NCBI GenBank assembly: GCA_902793465.1
Contig: CADBDT010000026.1
Coordinates: 1-46,528, forward strand
Reading direction: 5' to 3'
Length of the DNA: 46,528 bases
Source: an uncultured Coriobacteriaceae bacterium
GTDB lineage: Bacteria > Actinomycetota > Coriobacteriia > Coriobacteriales > Atopobiaceae
Position numbers and translations under genes: made by a program. This document shows, one piece after another, positions 35,807-43,416 of the stretch (within the stretch, counting starts at the first letter, position 1; the number at the start of each line of letters is the position of its first letter). The notes beneath the pieces are model-generated. The model did no database searches, had not been told where the DNA came from, and saw nothing but the letters and a program-made list of their open reading frames with translations.

Positions 35807-35917
35807 GGGGCGCCGTAAGGGGATGCTCCCCATCGGGTACATCGCGAGCAGGGATTCCTTTGCAAACCGGCCCATCCGCGATGTACCCGTAAGGGGAGTA
35901 TCCCCTTACGGCGCCCC
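35807..35917. repeat. Full-length family B hairpin element 5
   Basis: Outer arms GGGGCGCCGTAA and complement, conserved arms GGGGATGCTCCCC-AT-CGGGTACATCGCG and complement (one substitution), 30-nt loop. Left flank AAACTCGTGCTGGAGTG matches that of element 4. It lies in the 665-nt gene-free gap between the nuclease-like gene and adk. Confidence 0.88.
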
Positions 35918-36004
35918 CTTTCGGACAGCCACCCCCTCACTGCTTCCGCGGATTGGCTAAACGTTGCCAGCGCAGCCAACGAGCCGTCGTGGCTGCCTTC
36001 ATTT

Positions 36005-36159
36005 GTGTACATTCTTTTAATTCAATACTCTATATTCCCAGTTGGCTCGCGACTCCAACTCAAAGATTGTACAGGTCATAAAATACGACCTGTACAATCT
36101 TTGAGCCCGCAGACGCGTTTGCCCAGGTTCTTTTGTTTTACCGCCAAAAGAATGTACAC
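36005..36159. repeat. Family C nested palindrome, copy 2
   Basis: Outer arms GTGTACATTCTTTT (36005-36018) and AAAAGAATGTACAC (36146-36159), perfect. Inner 17-bp perfect arms CAAAGATTGTACAGGTC (36061-36077) and complement (36087-36103) with loop ATAAAATAC. Same plan and spacing as copy 1 at 13559. It ends 24 bp from the stop codon of the minus-strand nuclease-like gene. Confidence 0.88.
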
Positions 36160-36183
36160 ATTTGGACTCAACAATCCGCCCAC

Positions 36184-37284
36184 TTAAGCCTTTTCAAGCA
36201 GTGCGCTCAGCAATTCGTATCGTTTGTTGGCCATTTCTTTATTCAATATAATGTTTTTAGCATCTTTTACGTCTATGCCAAAGACGGACTCGGCGCATTC
36301 GAGTAACTGCAACGTAAAGCTATCCAAATTCCCCTCGCCGTAAAGGTTTTCCTTGGTCATGGGAAGCACAATGCGCCCGCGCGACGCCAGTTCTCGGTTT
36401 CGAGCTATGTCGTCCACTACCTTGGACCGGACTTCACGCAGCTTTTTGTGCAAGTCTTCGTACTTGGTTCCCCGCTCGTCTCCCTCGGCCACCTCCATAG
36501 CACACGCGGCCGCAACAATACCCTTTAAATCCAGATGATCTTCGCCATCGTAGTTAATGCCTATTGGTGCAAAGGAAAACAGCAAGTCAGGATAACGATG
36601 GCGTTTCTTGCCGTCATCGCTTTCACCCACCTCTACACGCTGGTTTAGTTCCATACGGCCAAAGCCATAGCCACACAAATCGGTCGGCAGCGCATATATG
36701 GTGGAGAGCACACCTTCCGGAAAAGATGCCGCATGGTCTGCAATGTAGGGTAAGGCAGCCCGGGCCTTCTTCACGCCCCACGCCCTGTGCCGCGCGTTCA
36801 GATAATCCTCTATCTGTTCCACGCTCGTCGCGCAAGGCACTTGGGTTTGCACCTTCCCGCCAGCGTTATTGCTACTCGGTAGCGAGTAATAACCGCACAA
36901 CTCGTGTCCCAACAGCACAAGCTCGGGCAGCGAGAGCTCCGGGGCCATTTGCAAGAACAGCAGCTCGGGACAGACCATGGATGCGTGCTCGTTAAGCCAT
37001 ATGATAGACGAGGTTGGGAGCTTCTTGGCGCACACATGCGAAACCACCGTGTCCATGCGTATCTTGTCCTGCTGGCTTGGCACAAGAACATGAAGTGGTC
37101 GTTTTTTGCTCGGCTGCGCCCATTTCCAATGCTCTGTGGAAAATGCCCGGATGGTCCATTGTTTGCCTACCCAAGGCACTGGCTTCCAAAGCGCGATTCG
37201 ATCCATGCCCTGCAAGTCGTCGTCATTCATGCGTAGCGCACGCATTGCATCCAAAGCAGAATAGTGGGAAAGCGTAACTGGCAT
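36184..37284 (-). CDS. AbiEi/DUF559-like protein with a Vsr-type nuclease motif
   Basis: 366 aa. The N-terminal half resembles actinobacterial AbiEi-like proteins (SHYSALDAMRALR; RPLHVLVPSQQ; LSLPELVLLGHELCG). The C-terminal part resembles DUF559/Vsr-like PD-(D/E)xK nucleases: GVKKARAALPYI, then YPDLLFSFAPIGINYDGEDH, matching the family pattern PDL...I-YDG-H, and IARNRELASRG. This assignment is by motif pattern and is tentative. In relatives such proteins are linked to innate defence or toxin-antitoxin systems, but no partner gene is adjacent. The ATG at 37284 has AGGAGG at 8 nt; 64 further in-frame codons upstream reach the secY terminator and are excluded. It sits between secY and adk, where no gene is normally found. 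Confidence 0.65.
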   Translation of the reverse strand: MPVTLSHYSALDAMRALRMNDDDLQGMDRIALWKPVPWVGKQWTIRAFSTEHWKWAQPSKKRPLHVLVPSQQDKIRMDTVVSHVCAKKLPTSSIIWLNEHASMVCPELLFLQMAPELSLPELVLLGHELCGYYSLPSSNNAGGKVQTQVPCATSVEQIEDYLNARHRAWGVKKARAALPYIADHAASFPEGVLSTIYALPTDLCGYGFGRMELNQRVEVGESDDGKKRHRYPDLLFSFAPIGINYDGEDHLDLKGIVAAACAMEVAEGDERGTKYEDLHKKLREVRSKVVDDIARNRELASRGRIVLPMTKENLYGEGNLDSFTLQLLECAESVFGIDVKDAKNIILNKEMANKRYELLSALLEKA

Positions 37285-37478
37285 TGCACCACCCTCCTTA
37301 CGACGCAACCGAGCAACTTGCTTTCGCATTTCGCAGCCAAAGCTCTCGCTTGCATTCAGTTTTGCAAACAGGCCTGTCTCTCTCTTGTACCCCGGAGCGG
37401 GCTTTGTCATGCACAGGCCTAAGCTTTGCGCGTCGCAATATGTCTCGGACTTATCGAGAGAGGGTACTCTCCACACAT

Positions 37479-37507
37479 AAAAAAAAGGGGGCCAACGGCC
37501 CCCTTTT
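37479..37507 (-). terminator. Intrinsic terminator of the secY operon
   Basis: On the minus strand GGGGGCC-GTT-GGCCCCC is followed by eight T residues (and preceded by four A). It starts 26 bp beyond the secY stop codon. This is the only strong conventional Rho-independent terminator I see in the ribosomal region, and it separates secY from the genes beyond. Confidence 0.88.
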
Positions 37508-37532
37508 CCTACATGCTCTTACGCAGAAGCTC

Positions 37533-38819
37533 CTACTTGAAGAAGCCCTCGTAGTTGTGCATCTTGAGCTGCGACTCAAGCTGCGAGATGGTATCCATGG
37601 CAACGCCCACCATAATGAGGATCGACGTTCCGCCAAAGGACTGAATAAGGCTGTTGTTGGTAAACGTAAACACGATGGAGGGCACCACGGCAATAATTGC
37701 CATAAACACCGCACCGGGCAACGTTATGTGGTTGAGCACGTTTTTAATGTAGGCCGCGGTAGCTGCACCAGGACGCACGCCGGGAATAAAGCCGCCGGCC
37801 TTGCGCAGCTGGTCTGCCGTCTCCTCCGGGTTAAACACCATGGAGGTGTAGAAGTACGCAAAGAACACGATGAGCAGCACCGAAAGCAGCCAGTTAACCC
37901 AACCAGAGGTAATCGCGCCAGCAAAGGACTGAATCCACTGCACGTCGGGGAAGAACACCGAAATCTGTGCCGGGAAGTACAGGATTGCGCTGGCAAAGAT
38001 TATGGGCACGACGCCGGCGGTATTTACCTTAATGGGCAAGTACGTTGCCTGAGCGCCCATAATGCGACGACCCACCACGCGCTTGGCGTATTGGATAGGA
38101 ATACGACGTTGGCCACGCTCGATGTACACGATTATGGGAATGATAATAAGGATTACCAAAACCGTGATAACCGTAATAACCGGGCCGTTGTCTGCCGTGG
38201 TTACGGACTGGATAAGCGCCACGGGAAGACCGCTCATAATGTTTGCGAAGATGATGAGCGACATGCCGTTGCCAATGCCGCGCTGGGTCATAACCTCGCC
38301 CAGCCACATAATTATGATGGCGCCGGTAAGCAGCGTGCCCACAATAATTATGTCCTCAATCCATCCTGGGAAGGGAAGCCCAGAGAAGTCCAGGCCATAG
38401 GCGCTGCTCTTAAAGAGGAACAGGTAGCCAATGGCGTTAATAAGAGCGAGCACGATCGTAAGATAGCGCGTGTACTGCGTAATCTTACGCTGGCCCGACT
38501 CGCCTTCCTGAGCAAGTGCCTGCAGGCTGGGAATTACTGCCTGCATCATCTGGAAGATAATCTGCGCAGTGATGTAGGGCATGATTCCCAGTGCAAACAC
38601 GGATACGCGTGAAAGAGCGCCTCCCGAGAACAAGTTGAGCACCGCAAGCGGACCGGTTCCGGCGGCAGCCGTCTCGTACGCGTTGAGCATGCCCCTAAAG
38701 GGGATGCCCGGTACGGGCAGATACGCACCAAAACGGTATAGCACAAGAATCCCCAAGGTTATGAGGATCTTGGTGCGAAGCTCCTTGACGCGAAAAGCGT
38801 TAGCGATTCCCTTTAGCAC
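37533..38819 (-). CDS. secY: Protein translocase subunit SecY
   Basis: 428 aa, ten transmembrane helices. Channel of the general secretion pathway. Marks: VLYRFGAYLPVPGIP, LGIMPYITAQIIFQ, the ALAQEGESGQRKITQYTRYL segment, and cytoplasmic loops with ERGQRRIPIQYAKR. Start GTG at 38819, overlapping the end of rplO by 7 nt, so translation is coupled. Followed by a strong terminator rather than by adk. Confidence 0.97.
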   Translation of the reverse strand: MLKGIANAFRVKELRTKILITLGILVLYRFGAYLPVPGIPFRGMLNAYETAAAGTGPLAVLNLFSGGALSRVSVFALGIMPYITAQIIFQMMQAVIPSLQALAQEGESGQRKITQYTRYLTIVLALINAIGYLFLFKSSAYGLDFSGLPFPGWIEDIIIVGTLLTGAIIIMWLGEVMTQRGIGNGMSLIIFANIMSGLPVALIQSVTTADNGPVITVITVLVILIIIPIIVYIERGQRRIPIQYAKRVVGRRIMGAQATYLPIKVNTAGVVPIIFASAILYFPAQISVFFPDVQWIQSFAGAITSGWVNWLLSVLLIVFFAYFYTSMVFNPEETADQLRKAGGFIPGVRPGAATAAYIKNVLNHITLPGAVFMAIIAVVPSIVFTFTNNSLIQSFGGTSILIMVGVAMDTISQLESQLKMHNYEGFFK

Positions 38820-39262
38820 GCGGCCTCGACCTTTCCTCCAGCCGCCTCAATCTTGGACTGGGCGGCAGCAGAGATCTTGTCTACGCGAACGGTGAGCTTC
38901 TTGGTAATCTCGCCGTCTGCGAGGACCTTAACGGGAATAAAGTTGTGCTTTATTACGCCCTTGGCCGTAAGGGTGTCGGAATCGACTACGTCGCCGTCCT
39001 CGAACACGGAATCCAGACGGGACACGTTTACGGCAACGTACTCAACACGACCATGATTGATAAACCCGGGGAGCTTGGGCAGGCGCATGGCGAGCGGCTG
39101 CTGACCGCCCTCGAAGCCTGCGCCCTTGCCGCCACCGGAACGCGAGAGCTGGCCCTTTGTTCCGCGGCCGGCCGTGGTGCCATGGCCCGACGCATTGCCG
39201 CGACCGATGCGCTTGCGCGCCTTAGTGGAGCCCTCCGCGGGGCGAAGATCATTAAGCTGCAT
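38813..39262 (-). CDS. rplO: Ribosomal protein L15
   Basis: 149 aa. The glycine-rich L15 N-terminus (LNDLRPAEGSTKARKRIGRG; GKGAGFEGGQQPLAMRLPK) and C-terminal domain (VKVLADGEITKKLTVRVDK) are clear. Late-assembly 50S protein. Overlaps secY by 7 nt. Confidence 0.97.
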   Translation of the reverse strand: MQLNDLRPAEGSTKARKRIGRGNASGHGTTAGRGTKGQLSRSGGGKGAGFEGGQQPLAMRLPKLPGFINHGRVEYVAVNVSRLDSVFEDGDVVDSDTLTAKGVIKHNFIPVKVLADGEITKKLTVRVDKISAAAQSKIEAAGGKVEAAC

Positions 39263-39274
39263 GATTGGTGACTC

Positions 39275-39460
39275 CTATATCTCTTCCACTTCTACAAGGT
39301 GCTTGACCTTGAAGATCATTCCACGAATGCTCGGGTTGTCCGGCTGCTCCACAACGCTGTTGATCTTGCGAAGGCCGAGTGCGCGGCAGGTTGCCGTCTG
39401 ATCCTTCTTGACGGCGGGGCCACAGCTGCGTACGAGCTTAATCCTTAGCTTGTCTGCCAT
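39275..39460 (-). CDS. rpmD: Ribosomal protein L30
   Basis: 61 aa, standard size. [20 protein letters not shown] and [20 protein letters not shown] define L30. It lies 2 nt after rpsE and 12 nt before rplO. Confidence 0.96.
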   Translation of the reverse strand: MADKLRIKLVRSCGPAVKKDQTATCRALGLRKINSVVEQPDNPSIRGMIFKVKHLVEVEEI

Positions 39461-39462
39461 CG

Positions 39463-39993
39463 CTAGTTCTCCTTCCCCACAAACATCTCGGCAACGGTCA
39501 TGCCGCGACGCTCGGCGGCCTCCTCGGGGCTCGAAAGCTCCTTGAGACCCTCCGCAGCTGCCTTGATGGCGTTAAGGGCATTGCTGGTGCCAAGGGACTT
39601 GGACAGTACGTTGGTAATGCCGGCAAGCTCGAAGAGCGGGCGAACGGGGCCGCCGGCAATAACACCGGTACCCTCTACAGCCGGCTTAATGAGCACGCGG
39701 CCTGCGCCAAAGCGACCCTCGACCTCGTGAGGAATGGTGCCGCTCTCGGTTACGGGAACCTTAAACAGGTTCTTCTTGGCGTCGTCGACGCCCTTCTGGA
39801 TGGCCAGGGGGACTTCGGTGGACTTGCCCATGCCGATGCCCACAGTGCCCTTGCCGTTGCCCACTACCACCAGGGCGACGAGGCTCATGCGACGACCGCC
39901 CTTAACGACCTTGGACACACGGTGAATGTATACTACGCGCTCCTGAAATTCGGAGTCCTGCTGCTGGCGCTTGTTACGCTGATCTCGTGGCAT
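39463..39993 (-). CDS. rpsE: Ribosomal protein S5
   Basis: 176 aa. Double-stranded RNA-binding-like domain ([37 protein letters not shown]) and C-terminal domain ([37 protein letters not shown]). Influences decoding accuracy; the spectinomycin-site loop region looks normal. Confidence 0.97.
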   Translation of the reverse strand: MPRDQRNKRQQQDSEFQERVVYIHRVSKVVKGGRRMSLVALVVVGNGKGTVGIGMGKSTEVPLAIQKGVDDAKKNLFKVPVTESGTIPHEVEGRFGAGRVLIKPAVEGTGVIAGGPVRPLFELAGITNVLSKSLGTSNALNAIKAAAEGLKELSSPEEAAERRGMTVAEMFVGKEN

Positions 39994-40002
39994 TTGATCC
40001 TC

Positions 40003-40371
40003 CTAGAACTTCAGGCCCGCTGCACGGGCACCGTCCGCAAGGGCCTTCACACGGCCGTGGTACAAAAAGCCGCTGCGGTCAAAACGAACCGCCGTAACGC
40101 CCTTTTCGAGCGCACGCTCGCCAATGAGCTTGCCTACGAACTCGGCTGCCTCCTTGTTGGAGCCAATCTTGCCCGTGGCACGGAACTCCGCGCTAAGCGT
40201 GGAGGCCGAGCAGATGGTCTTGGAGTCGGCATCGTCGATTACCTGGGCATAGATGTTTGCGTTGGTGCGGTGCACGGTAAGACGCGGACGATCCGCGGTG
40301 CCATACACCTTGGGACGCACGCTGCGTGCACGGCGGTGCAGGGCTGCCCTCTTTTTCTGTTGCTTGTTCAT
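40003..40371 (-). CDS. rplR: Ribosomal protein L18
   Basis: 122 aa. 5S rRNA-binding protein of the central protuberance. Marks: [29 protein letters not shown] and the end [20 protein letters not shown]. Confidence 0.97.
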   Translation of the reverse strand: MNKQQKKRAALHRRARSVRPKVYGTADRPRLTVHRTNANIYAQVIDDADSKTICSASTLSAEFRATGKIGSNKEAAEFVGKLIGERALEKGVTAVRFDRSGFLYHGRVKALADGARAAGLKF

Positions 40372-40427
40372 TCCTTCTCCTCACTTTGCCACCACCTAAC
40401 GGGGTGATGGACTTCTGCGTTTTGTTA

Positions 40428-41012
40428 CTACTTGGCAGCCTTGCCGAGCTTGCGACGGATGTGCTCGCCTTCGTAGTGAATACCCTTGCCCTTGTACGGC
40501 TCGGGCGGACGCTTGGCACGAATCTCTGCGGCCACCTGGCCAACCTGCTCCTTGGAGATGCCGTTTACCACAATGTGGGTGTTGTCGGGCACCTCGAAGG
40601 TAATGTTCTCGGGGCAGGTGTAAAGCACGGGGTGAGAATAGCCCAGCGAGAGGTCCAGGTCCTTGCCCTTAAGCGTGGCACGATAGCCAACGCCCGTAAG
40701 CTCGAGCTTCTTGGTGAAGCCCTGGCTCACGCCCTCAATCATGTTTGCAATGAGGGTGCGCGTGAGGCCCTGCATGGCGTTTGCGGCCTTGTAGGACTTG
40801 GTCTGCTTGAACTCCTCGTGCGAGAGGTCCTTGGTCTCGGGAGTGCGCGGAACCTTTACGGTAATAAGGTCGCCCTCATGAACTAGCTCTACGAGCGGCG
40901 AGAACGTACGCTCCAGCTCGCCCTTGGGACCCTTTACCTGCACGTGGGATCCCTCGACCGTTGCGGTTACCCCGGCAGGAATCTGGACAGGGTGCTTACC
41001 AATACGAGACAT
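40428..41012 (-). CDS. rplF: Ribosomal protein L6
   Basis: 194 aa, slightly longer than usual because of inserts in the first domain. Start MSRIGKHPVQIPAGV; KLELTGVGYRATLKGKDLDL; closing signature KRPPEPYKGKGIHYEGEHIR. ATG with AGGAGG at 5 nt. Confidence 0.97.
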   Translation of the reverse strand: MSRIGKHPVQIPAGVTATVEGSHVQVKGPKGELERTFSPLVELVHEGDLITVKVPRTPETKDLSHEEFKQTKSYKAANAMQGLTRTLIANMIEGVSQGFTKKLELTGVGYRATLKGKDLDLSLGYSHPVLYTCPENITFEVPDNTHIVVNGISKEQVGQVAAEIRAKRPPEPYKGKGIHYEGEHIRRKLGKAAK

Positions 41013-41039
41013 TGTCTCCTCCTATCTTCCTGCTGTGAT

Positions 41040-41438
41040 TTACCAGACGTAGCAGATGACCTCGCCGCCGACACCCTGCTTGCGAGCGTCGCGGTCGCAC
41101 ATCATGCCCTTGGAGGTGGAAATTACGGCAATGCCCAGGCCGCCGATAACGCGCGGCAGGTCCTCGGCCTTGGAATAGATGCGAAGTCCCGGCTTGGAGA
41201 TGCGCTTGATACCACGAATGATCTTGGAGCGCTTGGGACCATACTTAAGAGTAATGTGAAGAGTTGCCTGGGGCTTGGTGTCCTCCACGCTGTAGCCCTC
41301 GATGTAGCCCTCTTCGCAAATGACGCGAGCGACCTCTACCAGCACCTTGGTCGAGGGCATGGACACCTCGTCCTTGTTTGCGGTATTGCCGTTGCGAATG
41401 CGCGTCAGCATGTCTGAAATCGGATCAGTTATTTTCAT
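41040..41438 (-). CDS. rpsH: Ribosomal protein S8
   Basis: 132 aa. Key 16S-binding assembly protein and, in other bacteria, repressor of the spc operon. Start ITDPISDMLTRIRNGN; C-terminal VISTSKGMMCDRDARKQGVG. ATG with GAGGGAG upstream. Confidence 0.97.
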   Translation of the reverse strand: MKITDPISDMLTRIRNGNTANKDEVSMPSTKVLVEVARVICEEGYIEGYSVEDTKPQATLHITLKYGPKRSKIIRGIKRISKPGLRIYSKAEDLPRVIGGLGIAVISTSKGMMCDRDARKQGVGGEVICYVW

Positions 41439-41526
41439 AAATTGTCTCCCTCTTTACTGATGAAACTGCGCGAATGGTTCGTCTTTGCCCATAACAAAGA
41501 CGCCTTTACGCGAGAGCCCTTGCGTC

Positions 41527-41712
41527 TTACCAGCTTGCCTTGGTGACGCCAGGAAGCTCGCCTCTGCTCGCGAGTTCGCGGAAGCAGACACGGCACAGAC
41601 CGAACTTGCGATACACGGAGTGGGGACGCCCACAACGCTGGCAACGGTTCTGCTTGCGGGTCGAGAACTTCGGCTCGCGCGCCGCTTTGACGATCATCGA
41701 TGTCTTTGCCAC
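41527..41712 (-). CDS. rpsN: Ribosomal protein S14, type Z
   Basis: 61 aa, the short zinc-binding form with [20 protein letters not shown] (four cysteines). Start codon GTG at 41712 after AAGGAGG. Between rplE and rpsH as expected. Confidence 0.97.
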   Translation of the reverse strand: MAKTSMIVKAAREPKFSTRKQNRCQRCGRPHSVYRKFGLCRVCFRELASRGELPGVTKASW

Positions 41713-41769
41713 AAATCCTCCTTCTTATGGTGAGCCCTGGCAGTCCAGGGCGCCTACCGGCTTTTTTGC

Positions 41770-41792
41770 ACCAAAGGGGGTGCCCCCTTGGT
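41770..41792. repeat. Small hairpin between rplE and rpsN
   Basis: ACCAA-A-GGGGG-TG-CCCCC-T-TGGT, a compact relative of the family B short palindromes, 12 bp beyond the rplE stop codon, inside the ribosomal operon. It could tune read-through or mRNA stability between two ribosomal genes. Confidence 0.6.
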
Positions 41793-41803
41793 CTAAATAA
41801 TGG

Positions 41804-42367
41804 TTACTTGTCCGCCTTAAACGGGAAGTGGAAGGCCTCGAGCAGCGCCTTGCCCTCCTCGTTGGTGGGAGCGGTAGTAACAATGGTTATGTCCATGCCG
41901 CGGGTGCGATCGATCTTGTCGTAGTCGATCTCGGGGAACACCAGCTGCTCCTTGAAGCCCATGGAAAAGTTGCCACGGCCGTCGAAGCTCTTGGCAGAAA
42001 TGCCGCGGAAGTCGCGGATACGCGGGATTGCGATAGCAATAAGGCGATCCAGGAACTCCCACATGCGGTCGCCGCGAAGGGTAACCTTGGCGCCAATGGG
42101 CATGCCCTGACGCAGCTTAAAGGTTGCGATGGACTTGCGAGCGTGGGTTACGATGGGCTGCTGGCCGGTAATGGTGCGCAGGTCGGCAACGGCGCCGTCG
42201 ATTGCCTTGGAGTCGGTGGCGGCCTCGCCAACGCCCATGTTTACCACGATCTTCTCGAACTTGGGAATCTGGTTAACGTTCTTGTACCCAAACTTCTTTT
42301 GCAGCTCGTCACGAACCGTGGCGTAGTACTGCTCCTTAAGACGGGGTACGTACTTGTTCTCGGACAT
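41804..42367 (-). CDS. rplE: Ribosomal protein L5
   Basis: 187 aa. 5S rRNA-binding protein of the 50S subunit. Marks: [44 protein letters not shown]-like end [12 protein letters not shown] and the [20 protein letters not shown] segment. The ATG at 42367 has AAGGAG at 5 nt; an in-frame GTG two codons earlier overlaps that site. It is the first gene of the leftward ribosomal run: rplX and rplN, normally just upstream, are not there; a surface-protein locus is. Confidence 0.97.
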   Translation of the reverse strand: MSENKYVPRLKEQYYATVRDELQKKFGYKNVNQIPKFEKIVVNMGVGEAATDSKAIDGAVADLRTITGQQPIVTHARKSIATFKLRQGMPIGAKVTLRGDRMWEFLDRLIAIAIPRIRDFRGISAKSFDGRGNFSMGFKEQLVFPEIDYDKIDRTRGMDITIVTTAPTNEEGKALLEAFHFPFKADK

Positions 42368-42522
42368 GTACACTCCTTAACTCTTGGGTGGATGACGTGC
42401 GGGGTTCCGACCTCGCACCTCGTATCTGCATCCGAAACAGATAGAGCCACAAGGTTGAATAATACTACGTTATGCAAGGCATTGCACGAAAAAATGTACG
42501 TTGTGTGCATGGGGTGCAGATT
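42368..42522 (-). promoter_or_regulatory. Leader and probable promoter region of the rplE operon
   Basis: The rplE run must start here. On the minus strand TTCGTG, 17 bp, TAGTAT (near 42493-42465) is a weak promoter candidate. The leader contains a small hairpin, GTGCGAGGTCGGAACCCCGC then AC, about 30-50 nt before the rplE start, which might be a regulatory structure. No known riboswitch is recognised. Confidence 0.3.
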
Positions 42523-42560
42523 GGCGTACCGTGAGGGGATACTCCCCCTCACGGTACGCC
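42523..42560. repeat. Short family B palindrome after the anchored CnaB gene
   Basis: Arms GGCGTACCGTGA and complement enclose GGGGATACTCCCCC. It lies 26 bp beyond the stop codon of the minus-strand anchored protein, in the same position relative to its gene as the copies at 4552 and 6843. Confidence 0.8.
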
Positions 42561-42585
42561 CCAACACGTGCCTATGCTCTAGGCA

Positions 42586-43407
42586 CTACTTCTTGCGCTT
42601 CCACACAATGGCGCCAGCAATAACGGCTACGCCTGCCACTGCGGCAACGATTACGGGCGTGTAGTTGGTGTCGTCGCCCGTTTTTGTAAGGCCGGACGTG
42701 GATGTGCTGCTAGAGGTAGTGGACCTGGCACTGGTCGACGAGCTTGTACTCGTGCTGTTGCCAGTTTCCACTTGCCCACCGCTCTCGTTGTTCTGTCTGT
42801 TGGTCTCTGTTCTAACGGTTTCCTCGTAGGCAATTGCCTCGTTGTACAGGTTAATAACAAATGCCTGCTCGGGTCCCGAGCCGTGCATTTCGCTGGAGTC
42901 AACAAAATCTTTGATCTCGTCGTCTACCTGAAGCTCGCCCGTCGTGTTGAAGTCGTCGGAGTGAATTCTAAAGCGTATGAGGTGCGGGGTGTTTGGGTCG
43001 TCCTGCAGGTCCTTAAAGTTGCCCGAATATCCCTCGGGCACCTTGAGCTCCTTAAGGATGTACCAGGTGTCGATGTCCAGAGCGCCGTCCTTACCCACGC
43101 CCTCCACGTTACGCGCTATTTCGTGCGCGGTGCCGTTGGATTCCCAGGGTTCGCCCACCATTTGCCCTGTGCTCTCGTTAATGATGCACAGCATTGCACC
43201 CTTTACGTGCTCGCGCGAGTTCTTGTCGAGCTTGTTTACGTATAGGCGCGTAATGTTGTCGGCAACGGGGTTCTTTGGGATGTAGTTCTCGTCATACACG
43301 TCTAGAACCACCTTTGCCTGCGCAAATGCAGGCAGCGCCGCCATGGCGGCCACAAGGGCCACCATGGTCACGCATGCTATGAGTCGCTTTAACCTGCCAG
43401 TAAGCAT
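42586..43407 (-). CDS. Small wall-anchored CnaB-domain protein (LTKTG signal)
   Basis: 273 aa, secreted. Signal peptide 1 to about 31 (RLIACVTMVALVAAMAALPA, cut near FAQA). One CnaB/SpaA-like Ig domain at about 50-205: Lys59 in LYVNKLD and Glu120 in WYILKELKVPEGY fit the residues that form an internal isopeptide bond, with Asn in VINLYNEA as partner. A Ser/Thr-rich linker (about 218-238) follows, then LTKTG (240-244), a hydrophobic helix and KRKK: a sorting signal with Thr in place of Pro. The ATG at 43407 has an AAAGGAA site overlapping the end of the preceding gene, only 9 nt away, so the two are co-translated. Likely a pilus base or minor subunit. No sortase gene is in the window. Confidence 0.88.
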   Translation of the reverse strand: MLTGRLKRLIACVTMVALVAAMAALPAFAQAKVVLDVYDENYIPKNPVADNITRLYVNKLDKNSREHVKGAMLCIINESTGQMVGEPWESNGTAHEIARNVEGVGKDGALDIDTWYILKELKVPEGYSGNFKDLQDDPNTPHLIRFRIHSDDFNTTGELQVDDEIKDFVDSSEMHGSGPEQAFVINLYNEAIAYEETVRTETNRQNNESGGQVETGNSTSTSSSTSARSTTSSSTSTSGLTKTGDDTNYTPVIVAAVAGVAVIAGAIVWKRKK

Positions 43408-43416
43408 GTTATTGCG

